From an uncultured Prevotellaceae bacterium (lineage in GTDB: Bacteria; Bacteroidota; Bacteroidia; Bacteroidales; Bacteroidaceae), in the NCBI GenBank assembly GCA_947303855.1, contig CAMYZO010000003.1, positions 1-64,000 on the forward strand: a stretch of 64,000 nt of DNA. Reading direction: 5' to 3'. The translations under genes were made by a program, and so were the position numbers. The first letter of the stretch is position 1, and every line of letters starts with the position of its first letter. Shown here in pieces: positions 52,951 to 59,878 of this stretch. The notes under the pieces were generated by a model, which saw only the letters and a list, made by a program, of their open reading frames with translations, made no database searches and was not told the origin of the DNA.

Positions 52951-54081
52951 TTATTCAATAGTCACCGTCGGGTCGTTCAGGTCGGGCTCCGACAGCATAT
53001 ACAGATATGTTGGTCTGATAGTCATGTTTATCGTGTAGCGACAGCCTCGGCGGGTAGTCTTCTGACCCGTGAACAGTTCGCTTAGTTCCATCGTGTTGGT
53101 GGCCATGCAGCCCTGCCGTATCAGGTTCCCCTTCTTGTCATACACATCATAGACGCTGGTCAGTATGAGCGTGGTGATGTCCTGCGGCATGAAGTGGCCC
53201 ACGTAGTTGCTGAACTCCGTGGTCAGCGTCTCGCCGTTGCGCGATGACCAGAACTCCAGCGGCTCAGTGATGGCTCCGCCCCTTGGGGTGTAGGTGATGC
53301 TCTGGATAGGGCTCTCGCCTTCCGTTCCTTTCAGGTCAACGAGAATGTCTGCCTTCGTGGTGCTCGTCGTCTCGCCAGCCTGTGTCTTCATGCGCAGCGA
53401 CTTCAGCTTGATGGTGCGCAGGGCATCATAGTCGGCATGCACCTTCATCTTGATGCGCAGGGCGGCGTAGAGGTGGTCGAACAGCAGGAACACGTAGTTG
53501 CCGGCATCGCCGCTGCCGTATATAGCCTGGGCGCTGTAGCTGAAGTCACCGCTGCGCAGTCCTGTCACGGTCTCGGCGTCTGTGCCGTCTTTGGCGCCTA
53601 TCACTACACACAGGTCACCGCTCATCACTGCCGGCACGTTCTGTAGTGTCACTTTGGCTCCGCTGCTGTAGTTGGCATGGGCGTCGTTGCGGACGGCAAT
53701 GCTGAATTTTACGCCAGGGTTGTAGGGCACATAGCCATAGAGGTAGTAGGTGTCGGCAGTAATCTCCTCCAAGCTCGTGCGCCACTTACCGCTGCTCTTA
53801 AAAAAGGAACCCATCTTCGGTTCCTTTCCGTCTTGGGTAAAGGCAATGCCGATAGATTTGTCAGCCTCATCAAACAGCGAGTAGCCGCCTGGAGGGCTCC
53901 AAGCCCGAGTAGCCCCATGAGCCCCATTGGCCCCATAAGCCTCCTCAAACCCAGCTACAAACCCCCGAACCTCAATCGAAGCCAAAGCCGGTAGCCGCTC
54001 CTCCTCAGAGGAGCACCCCATAAGCCCCATAAGCCCCATGAGCCCCAAAAGCCTTCTTACTATGGTCTTTCTGTCTTTCAA
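52951..54081 (-). CDS. Fimbrillin-like lipoprotein (minor pilus subunit), 376 residues
   Basis: A lipoprotein whose signal peptide is again a Met-Gly-Leu run from the 9-bp repeat: basic leader KDRKTIVRR, then LGLMGLMGLMGC with Cys 23 in a good lipobox. The start is a TTG at 54081. An alternative ATG further in would lose the basic leader. The mature part has a fimbrillin (Mfa-like) pattern: TYYLYGYVPYNP, a central FDHLYAALRIKMKVHADYDALRTIKLKSLRM typical of the first fimbrillin domain, and a C-terminal YTINMTIRPTYLYML. A second repeat tract (EAYGANGAHGATRAW) lies near residue 48. It is probably an anchor, minor or tip subunit. The first 18 bases of the leader coding sequence are shared with the next gene. 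Confidence 0.8.
   Translation of the reverse strand: MKDRKTIVRRLLGLMGLMGLMGCSSEEERLPALASIEVRGFVAGFEEAYGANGAHGATRAWSPPGGYSLFDEADKSIGIAFTQDGKEPKMGSFFKSSGKWRTSLEEITADTYYLYGYVPYNPGVKFSIAVRNDAHANYSSGAKVTLQNVPAVMSGDLCVVIGAKDGTDAETVTGLRSGDFSYSAQAIYGSGDAGNYVFLLFDHLYAALRIKMKVHADYDALRTIKLKSLRMKTQAGETTSTTKADILVDLKGTEGESPIQSITYTPRGGAITEPLEFWSSRNGETLTTEFSNYVGHFMPQDITTLILTSVYDVYDKKGNLIRQGCMATNTMELSELFTGQKTTRRGCRYTINMTIRPTYLYMLSEPDLNDPTVTIE
53907..53945 (-). repeat. 9-bp repeat tract (AYGANGAHGAT)
   Basis: About four units encode a Gly-Ala-Asn/His linker near the N-terminus of the 376-residue lipoprotein. Confidence 0.8.
54013..54052 (-). repeat. 9-bp repeat tract forming a lipoprotein signal core
   Basis: About four units read as Gly-Leu-Met make the hydrophobic core and part of the lipobox (LMGC) of the 376-residue lipoprotein. 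Confidence 0.9.
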
Positions 54082-54093
54082 TTCTTTTTTCCT

Positions 54094-55269
54094 TTACCAG
54101 TTATACACCGTCCTGTCCACTTCCATCTCTGTCCAGGGGGTCACTGCCGACTCCACCCAGCCAATCTCCACACCGCCTTCGTCGGTAATCTTGAAGATAT
54201 AGGTGTAGCTGTAGCCTGGCAGCCACTGCATATACTCTGCCGGCACGGCAGCAGTCTTCTTTTCGCTATTTACTTTCACGGTCAGTGTATAGCTGCCCTG
54301 TGCCGGGTTGGTCAGCACCATATACCAGCCGTTGTCCGTCTCCGTATAGGTCTTACTGTTATCCTCCGGGTCGTAGTCCTCGGTGAAGGCCTCTAACTGC
54401 GCAGAGTCATCGGCCCCAGGGGTCATGGCATAGCTCTCTGTCGTGGCTGTGCCCGTAGTGGGATAGCTGACGGTTACCGTGCCCTTGAGGGTTATCGCCT
54501 TACTGCCGTCAGAAGGCTTGAAGCCGATAACCTCCAGCTTGATGCCCTCGCGCGGAAACACATACTTAAATAGGAATCGCACGCGCGCGAAGGGCTTCAG
54601 GAACTCCAGCGTCACGGGTTTCCCAAACTGCTTGTCGGGGTAAGCCACCGGGTCGCCCGTCGAGAACCAAAGCCGCGAGAAGTATGGTGCAGTAGCAGTG
54701 CTCTTGGCATCAGCCTCGAAGCTGTACTCATGAGTCTCATAAGCCCCATTAGTCCCATAAGCCCCAGTGGCTCCATAAGTCTTATAGGCCCCAGCCTCTC
54801 CCGTCACCGCAAAAAAGCGGTATGCCCTGGCGCTCCAGTCCCAGAACTTGATAGTCTGAGAAGGTTTGCTCGTCAGCAGATACTCCCAGCCGCTGCTGTT
54901 AGTAGTGGTAGTGGCGGCACTGTTGTCCTGCCACGCCACGGTATAGCCCTGGAAGACGGTCTGCGTGCCGTCGTAGGCCCCGGTCTCCCCAGAATAGCTC
55001 ATGTTCTTGAAGCCCCAGACGGTGAAGCTGGTAGCCGTCGCACTAAGCGGCACCGAAGCCCGGGTCCCCCGGCTTATTTCCTCCTCGGCGCTCTCCAGCG
55101 CCGAAAAGGCGATAGCAGTCCCAGTCTCCACAGGAGGCTCCTCCGGCTCAGCAGAGCCAGCCCCCCCACTGTCCCCAGAGCACCCCATAAGGTCCATTAG
55201 CCCCATTAGCCCCAGTGGCCCCATTAGCCTCATAGGCCTCATCAGCCCCATAAGCCCCAAAAGCCTCAT
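54094..55269 (-). CDS. Fimbrillin family lipoprotein, 391 residues
   Basis: A lipoprotein with a repeat-built signal peptide: MRLLGLMGLM, then RPMRLMGPLGLMGLMDLMGC with Cys 30. The mature sequence has clear fimbrillin family features: IAFSALESAEEEISRGTRA, TSFTVWGFKNM, the KFWDWSARAYRFFAVTG segment, a long YPDKQFGKPVTLEFLKPFARVRFLFKYVF domain-1 strand set, and the C-terminal LPGYSYTYIFKITDEGGVEIGWVESAVTPW. The last motif is shared with the 739-residue fimbrillin (YAYTYIFKITDN). Its ATG overlaps the stop of the four-helix-bundle gene by 4 bp. A linker tract (YGATGAYGTNGAYETHEYS) sits near residue 175. Probably a minor or accessory pilus subunit. Confidence 0.88.
   Translation of the reverse strand: MRLLGLMGLMRPMRLMGPLGLMGLMDLMGCSGDSGGAGSAEPEEPPVETGTAIAFSALESAEEEISRGTRASVPLSATATSFTVWGFKNMSYSGETGAYDGTQTVFQGYTVAWQDNSAATTTTNSSGWEYLLTSKPSQTIKFWDWSARAYRFFAVTGEAGAYKTYGATGAYGTNGAYETHEYSFEADAKSTATAPYFSRLWFSTGDPVAYPDKQFGKPVTLEFLKPFARVRFLFKYVFPREGIKLEVIGFKPSDGSKAITLKGTVTVSYPTTGTATTESYAMTPGADDSAQLEAFTEDYDPEDNSKTYTETDNGWYMVLTNPAQGSYTLTVKVNSEKKTAAVPAEYMQWLPGYSYTYIFKITDEGGVEIGWVESAVTPWTEMEVDRTVYNW
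54730..54796 (-). repeat. 9-bp repeat tract (KTYGATGAYGTNGAYETHE)
   Basis: About six diverged units are read in the Gly-Ala-Tyr/Asn frame inside the 391-residue fimbrillin-like protein. Confidence 0.8.
55183..55266 (-). repeat. 9-bp repeat tract forming a lipoprotein signal core
   Basis: About nine units in the Met-Gly-Leu frame span from the start codon to the lipobox of the 391-residue lipoprotein. The start codon itself lies at the edge of the tract. Confidence 0.9.
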
Positions 55270-56189
55270 CCCAAGCCTCCTTTCCGGCTAATCTCAGCTT
55301 TTATCGCGGCGATGCGCGCTTTCAGCGCAGCATTCTCCGCTTTCAGCGCGGCGTTCTCCGCTCTCAGCGCAGCATTCTCCGCTCTCAGCGCGACGTTCTC
55401 AGCTTCCAGCTCCGCTATGCGGCCCTTCTGGTCGTTGCGGTAGCCCAGACGGGCGGCGGTCATCTGTTCGCGGATGCCTCCCTGTTCTACGAAGTCCATC
55501 TGCAGGCGGTCCAGCAGGCGGCCCATGAGGTTGTCGTACTGGTGAATCAGCGTGATGGCAATGTTGCAGAGAGCCTCTGGCGACCGCTTGTCGATGTCCT
55601 TGGTGTAGTCCTCCGGACGGTTGTGCTTCTTGCTGAACTCTTGTATCTGCTTGGTACGAGGGTCGTCCAAGGACCACTGCTGCAGACCGCGGGTACGCAG
55701 GTAGTCCTCATAGTCACCCAGCACCTCGTGCATGCTGGCGCGAGCCACGCCCAACAGCTTGATCTCCGTCTCAGAGGAGGTAGAGGCGGCAGAACACCCC
55801 TCAATGATGTTCTGCTTCCCAGAGCGCGCAGCCTGAACCACCTGGTCAATCGTACGGTCCTTACGCTCCACGAAGTAGTGGTGAGCAAAGTAGTAGGTAA
55901 CGTCATAAATACACTCCGACTTCTTGTACACCAGCAGATCCCGGTAATTACCCTTCTTAGGCAAGAAAGGCTTAGGCTCCAAAGGCGGCCGCCCCTGCCC
56001 AGAAGCCCCAGAAGGCTCATGGGTATCATTAGCCTTATTGGTCCCATTAGCCCCAGTGGCCTTATTAGTCCCATTAGTCCCATTAGCCCCAGAAGCCCCA
56101 TTGGTCCCATTAGCCCCATTGGTCCCATTGGTCCCATTAGCCCCATTAGCCTCATCAGCCCCATTACCATGATTACTCCAATTGCTCAT
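55266..56189 (-). CDS. Four-helix-bundle protein with Asn-layered coiled coil
   Basis: A 307-residue protein starting at the ATG at 56189 (MSNWSNHGNG), which has GAGAAGAG just upstream. The longer track ORF would add 67 residues that run through a hairpin. Residues about 8-60 are a Gly-Ala-Asn/Gly-Thr-Asn linker made by the 9-bp repeat. Residues about 75-240 match the four-helix-bundle (23S rRNA intervening-sequence-like) family: YKKSECIYDVTYYFAHHYF and QAARSGKQNIIEGCSAASTSSETEIKLLGVARASMHEVLGDYEDYL. The C-terminus is a coiled coil of near-identical heptads (AENAALK). There is no signal peptide, so it is likely cytoplasmic. Its place between pilus genes is unusual. The function is unknown. 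Confidence 0.8.
   Translation of the reverse strand: MSNWSNHGNGADEANGANGTNGTNGANGTNGASGANGTNGTNKATGANGTNKANDTHEPSGASGQGRPPLEPKPFLPKKGNYRDLLVYKKSECIYDVTYYFAHHYFVERKDRTIDQVVQAARSGKQNIIEGCSAASTSSETEIKLLGVARASMHEVLGDYEDYLRTRGLQQWSLDDPRTKQIQEFSKKHNRPEDYTKDIDKRSPEALCNIAITLIHQYDNLMGRLLDRLQMDFVEQGGIREQMTAARLGYRNDQKGRIAELEAENVALRAENAALRAENAALKAENAALKARIAAIKAEISRKGGLG
55319..55410 (-). repeat. 21-bp tandem repeat encoding coiled-coil heptads
   Basis: More than four copies of a 21-bp unit (like TTTCAGCGCAGCATTCTCCG on the + strand) each encode one AENAAL-type heptad. Copy-number change would lengthen the coiled coil in frame. Confidence 0.9.
55998..56170 (-). repeat. Longest 9-bp repeat tract (ANGANGTNGTNGANG linker)
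   Basis: About 18 units of the CCCATTAGC/CCCATTAGT/CCCATTGGT family are read in the Gly-Ala/Thr-Asn frame at the N-terminus of the four-helix-bundle protein. Confidence 0.92.
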
Positions 56190-56235
56190 ACTCTTCTCTT
56201 TTTCGGCACCGGCCTTTTGTTTTCGTTTTCTTTGC

Positions 56236-56266
56236 AGCCTACCGGGGAGTCGAACCCCGGTAGGCT
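56236..56266. other. Perfect 12-bp hairpin with tRNA T-arm-like loop
   Basis: AGCCTACCGGGG pairs with CCCCGGTAGGCT around a 7-base loop. On the - strand the centre reads CCGGGGTTCGACTCCCCGG, like a tRNA T arm. The T run (TTTT) is on the + strand side, so it is not a standard terminator for the - strand operon. It lies between the major fimbrillin and the accessory genes, where it could separate their expression or stabilise the pilin mRNA. Confidence 0.7.
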
Positions 56267-56367
56267 TTTGTTGTCGGGAGAACAGCGCTCGGGCTATGTC
56301 CGATAGGATGGTCCAAGAACCTTGAACCCTTAACCAGATATGCTTTCCCCGTCCAGCTCCCTCGCTA

Positions 56368-56387
56368 CCCCCTTGCTTGCAAGAGGG
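56368..56387 (-). other. Small hairpin after the major fimbrillin stop
   Basis: On the - strand CCCTCTT and AAGGGGG pair around GCAAGC, 24 bases after the stop codon. No T run follows, so it is a possible mRNA 3' stabiliser at most. Confidence 0.4.
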
Positions 56388-56410
56388 CAAGAGGGCGAGG
56401 TGAGAGTGGA

Positions 56411-58630
56411 TTATGAGCCAATAATCTTAATAACCTTCACAGCATACTTACCCTTATTAGAGAAGTATCTATCGAAGTAGAAAGTATTAGCTGCTGCAGT
56501 ACCTGTTGCTGTAGTAAGACTGCTCTTCGAGTATTTAGCCAAACCAGCAGGAAGGGTAGATTTGCCAGCTACACTATAGTATGAATAATCATATGTTTCT
56601 CCTCCATTAGTTGTAGTCTTAGAGAAATAAATATAGTCGTAGAAATCTGCATCTGTACTCTTTTCTGTACCAGTTGTTAGGGCAGCAGAAGTAAGGCTAC
56701 TAGCTGCAATATGGTATTTACCTGATACATCCGTGTCATCAACTGTCACTGTTATTGGCTGATATTCTGTTATTTCTCCTGTTTTTCTTTCTGCAGTTGT
56801 ATAATCATATACATATGCATAATCTCCAGTAGTAATACTTGACATATTTATCATTGCAGCCTCACCTGCTTCAGATAAATTAATCACTTTATCGTTAACT
56901 CCATTTACTATCGTTGTAACATCGTTCTTAATGATTGATGGATTCGATTGCAAAGTCAGAGAAACGTCATTACGACCAGTTATAGAAGTTGCATCTTCAT
57001 CATATGCAGCCTTACGATTCTCAAGAGCATCCATAACCATTGCCTCTGTTGTATATGCTCCTAACTTGTAGAGAAGTGATTTAGCTCCTCCATCAGGAGT
57101 ATTTGTTTCCAAATCGTTCTTAAGAACCGAAGTCGTCCCACTATTATCCATTACCTGAACATACAGGTTTCTTACGACATTATCCTTACCCTTTGTATTT
57201 TTTGAATACTCATTTGTTGCATAAGTATGTCCCTGCTGATAAGTTGTGATAGTAGGAGTAGCAACAGTAGTAACAGTTGTCTGTTCGCCAGAAGCTTCAG
57301 TAGCTTGAGCCACAACAGCATCGAAGGTGATTGGGAACAAACCTGCGTCATCAGTATTTGCACCTGTCCAACCATTGGTATTGTCAGTAATCTTGAAGAT
57401 GTAGGTGTAAGCGTAGTTAGGCTGCCATACCGTATAAGTTGCAGGAACCACAGCTTTAGCACCCTTAACAGTAATTGTCTCAGTAGAACCATCAGTTGAA
57501 ACCAGAGTGTAATCTACACGGAGTGTAAGAGGATATCCTGTAGTAACAGGGAACACTGTAGTATAATAATCTTTACCTTTTGTACCAGCAAATGTTGCTT
57601 GTGGTAAAGTGCGTCCAAGATATTTCTGACCGTCTGCCTCAGATGTTTCTTTGTTTTGCATCTTTTCTGTAGCAAGAGTGCCAAATATCTTCTTGGTATC
57701 TCCACCTGATGTACCACTCACTGTTGCAGATGCCTTGTTATAATCTTGTTTATTAACATTTTCAGTACCAACAGTAGGGAAGAACACCTGCACTGTACCA
57801 GCGCCTGCAAAACTTGCTGCATTAGTACTAATCAAAGCCGCGTCAGTACTCTTGTCATCTGTAAATTTATGATCTCCATCATCATCTACTGTATAGAAGT
57901 TAATGGTCGTAGCATCAATAGAGTATCCAGGAACAGTCTCATAGAGTCCAACACGTACCTTAGAGCCGAGGTTCTTAAACTTCAACACAACGTCTTTGCC
58001 ATAGGCTTTGTCATCCCTCTTCACCTCTACGATGTCTGTGATAAAGGCATCTTCGAGAGCGGCTGTAGATGGGATATACAGCTTATAAGCATTTGTTTTA
58101 AGATTAGCAGAACTCATGCTAGTCACACCAATTTCAGTTTCTTCAGGAGAATCATCATCTTTCGCGGCCCTCTTTGTACCTGTAGAGAAAGCAAAGAAAT
58201 CATACTGCGGCTGACTGAAATCCCAAAACTTAATAGTCTGAGATGTAACAACTGCAGGAGACAGCTTATCGTGATTTGCATCAGCTGTCACACCCACGTA
58301 CTCCCAGTTAGCCGTGTTTGACTCAGTTTTACCAGCAGTGTTTGCCGTGAAGCGTACCAGATAGTTGTCAAAAACGACTGTACTAGTAGGAGCATCTGTA
58401 GCTTCTGTACCTTTAGTACCCATTACATAGAAATTGTTACCCAGTTTTGCTGCTGCATCAGCACCTGCAATGTCAGCACGCGTGATGTTTGGCACATCGA
58501 AGCCGAAGTTAATCACCCCATTGGCATTCTCCTGATTCGTCGGACTGTTGTCCCCGACGAACTGGTCGTCAGCGCAGCTGGCGAGCATGACCGTCGCCAA
58601 GGCTGCGAAGAAATAATACTTTGTTTTCAT
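56411..58630 (-). CDS. Major fimbrillin (Mfa1/FimA-like), 739 residues
   Basis: A lipoprotein with signal MKTKYYFFAALATVMLASC (Cys 19), as in Bacteroidales type V pilins, which are lipidated, exported and then trimmed by an Arg-gingipain-type protease before strand-exchange assembly. Fimbrillin features include GVINFGFDVPNITRADI, the KFWDFSQPQYDFFAFSTG segment (also in the 391-residue protein), LKFKNLGSKVRVGLYE and YAYTYIFKITDNTNGW. It is longer than Mfa1 (about 560). The extra C-terminal part ends YAVKVIKIIGS. The gene is visibly richer in A and T than its neighbours, which is common for exchanged surface antigens. It lies 102 bp after the DUF5119 gene and probably has its own promoter, though no clear -7 box was found. 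Confidence 0.88.
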   Translation of the reverse strand: MKTKYYFFAALATVMLASCADDQFVGDNSPTNQENANGVINFGFDVPNITRADIAGADAAAKLGNNFYVMGTKGTEATDAPTSTVVFDNYLVRFTANTAGKTESNTANWEYVGVTADANHDKLSPAVVTSQTIKFWDFSQPQYDFFAFSTGTKRAAKDDDSPEETEIGVTSMSSANLKTNAYKLYIPSTAALEDAFITDIVEVKRDDKAYGKDVVLKFKNLGSKVRVGLYETVPGYSIDATTINFYTVDDDGDHKFTDDKSTDAALISTNAASFAGAGTVQVFFPTVGTENVNKQDYNKASATVSGTSGGDTKKIFGTLATEKMQNKETSEADGQKYLGRTLPQATFAGTKGKDYYTTVFPVTTGYPLTLRVDYTLVSTDGSTETITVKGAKAVVPATYTVWQPNYAYTYIFKITDNTNGWTGANTDDAGLFPITFDAVVAQATEASGEQTTVTTVATPTITTYQQGHTYATNEYSKNTKGKDNVVRNLYVQVMDNSGTTSVLKNDLETNTPDGGAKSLLYKLGAYTTEAMVMDALENRKAAYDEDATSITGRNDVSLTLQSNPSIIKNDVTTIVNGVNDKVINLSEAGEAAMINMSSITTGDYAYVYDYTTAERKTGEITEYQPITVTVDDTDVSGKYHIAASSLTSAALTTGTEKSTDADFYDYIYFSKTTTNGGETYDYSYYSVAGKSTLPAGLAKYSKSSLTTATGTAAANTFYFDRYFSNKGKYAVKVIKIIGS

Positions 58631-58732
58631 AATCGTAATTTTTTAAATGAATGAATAAATGTTTGTTTTGTTTCGTATTCACTACTTGCATAAAGCAAGA
58701 GGCAAGAGAGGTTATTATGTCATGATCATTGT

Positions 58733-59878
58733 TCACATTTCAAATTCGTGGGTGCCGCCGTCCTCGAAGTCCTTCACCACGGCATCGAAGCCGGAGCCGC
58801 CGGAGCGGGAGGGTATCGGGATGGTGTCCATGTCGAGCTCCACGGTGATGACGCCGCCCTTGTAGTGCCGGCGCACCTGGTCGGTGACGTTGAAGACAAA
58901 GGTGGAGTCCATGCCGTTGTTGAACTGCATGGTGACATCTATGTAGTGGCTGTGCTCGTCGCGCACGTCGCTGGCACGGCTCAGGGCGTTGGCCTCGTTG
59001 CCGCAGATGCCGAAGGTCATGAGCCGTCCGCCTATGATGTCCACCAGCTCGCCGTCCTTGTCGCAGTTCTTCTTCAGGTTGGCGTTGTAATACACGGTGA
59101 TGGCGTCGTTGCCGGCGCACCCCGTGTTCAGGTTCGTGCTGCGGGCCATGCCCGACAGGTCAGACGTGCCGTCGATGCTGGTGATGCGCCCGTTGTTATG
59201 ATGCAGTATCACCTGCACCAGGTAGATATAGGTGATGGGCTTGAGCACCATCCTCAGTGTGCGCACCCACACATTACGCTCCGCGTCGAACTCGAAGCCG
59301 GTGAGGTCGCGGTTAATCTCTATGGCCTGCTCGTAGGCCGCGAACAGCGGCTCGGGGGCGTAGAACGAGCGCGTATAGCGCGGTGCCTGGTAGCGGCTGA
59401 CGTGCATCGTCTGGTTGGTATAGGCTATCACCGAGTCGAGCGAGGTAGTCTCGTCAATAATCAGACTCTGCACGCCGTCGGCCGTCTTGATGTCGTTCCA
59501 CAGCAGCAGGTCCCAGTAGCCCCAGTCGTAGCGGTCCTGGAAGTGGGTACCTTCTATATAGGAGGCGATGACGCCGGTATGGGGGGCGTATGGTATTTCG
59601 CCAGTATAGTAGCGGCGCACCTGGAACGCCGTTGGCGTGGTGTAGCCTATCTCGCCAAACATCTGTATGTCGTGGGCGTCCCACCCGTAGTACCATTCTG
59701 CCCTCCAGTCGTACTCCACGCCGAAGTCCAGCTGATAGTCCCAGTACACCTCCAGGTCCAGGTCAATCAGCGGCAGACTCATCTCCGCCTCCTGGGCATC
59801 GTAGAGGTGCAGCTCGGGCTCGCGCATACAGCTGCCCACCAGCACCATCACAGGAAAAAACCATAGCAGCTTCCTCAT
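58733..59878 (-). CDS. DUF5119 domain lipoprotein of the pilus locus
   Basis: A 381-residue lipoprotein (MRKLLWFFPVMVLVGSC, Cys 17). The mature part matches the DUF5119 type found in Bacteroidales fimbrial clusters: REPELHLYDAQEAEMSLPLIDLDLEVYWDYQLD, VRRYYTGEIPYAPHTGVIASYIEGTHF, RYTRSFYAPEPLFAAYEQ and TYIYLVQVILHHNNGRI. Its role is not established; an outer-membrane-anchored assembly factor or accessory subunit is likely from context. The start overlaps the DUF3575 gene stop by 4 bp (ATGA). Confidence 0.85.
   Translation of the reverse strand: MRKLLWFFPVMVLVGSCMREPELHLYDAQEAEMSLPLIDLDLEVYWDYQLDFGVEYDWRAEWYYGWDAHDIQMFGEIGYTTPTAFQVRRYYTGEIPYAPHTGVIASYIEGTHFQDRYDWGYWDLLLWNDIKTADGVQSLIIDETTSLDSVIAYTNQTMHVSRYQAPRYTRSFYAPEPLFAAYEQAIEINRDLTGFEFDAERNVWVRTLRMVLKPITYIYLVQVILHHNNGRITSIDGTSDLSGMARSTNLNTGCAGNDAITVYYNANLKKNCDKDGELVDIIGGRLMTFGICGNEANALSRASDVRDEHSHYIDVTMQFNNGMDSTFVFNVTDQVRRHYKGGVITVELDMDTIPIPSRSGGSGFDAVVKDFEDGGTHEFEM

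Noticed and set aside
56231-56270. Possible tRNA gene because of GGTTCGACTCC
   Set aside because: Only the T-arm-like hairpin exists; no acceptor, D or anticodon arms are found at the needed distances.
55542-56306. 254-residue + strand ORF with SPISPIGPIS runs
   Set aside because: It is the antisense reading of the 9-bp repeat tract in the four-helix-bundle gene.
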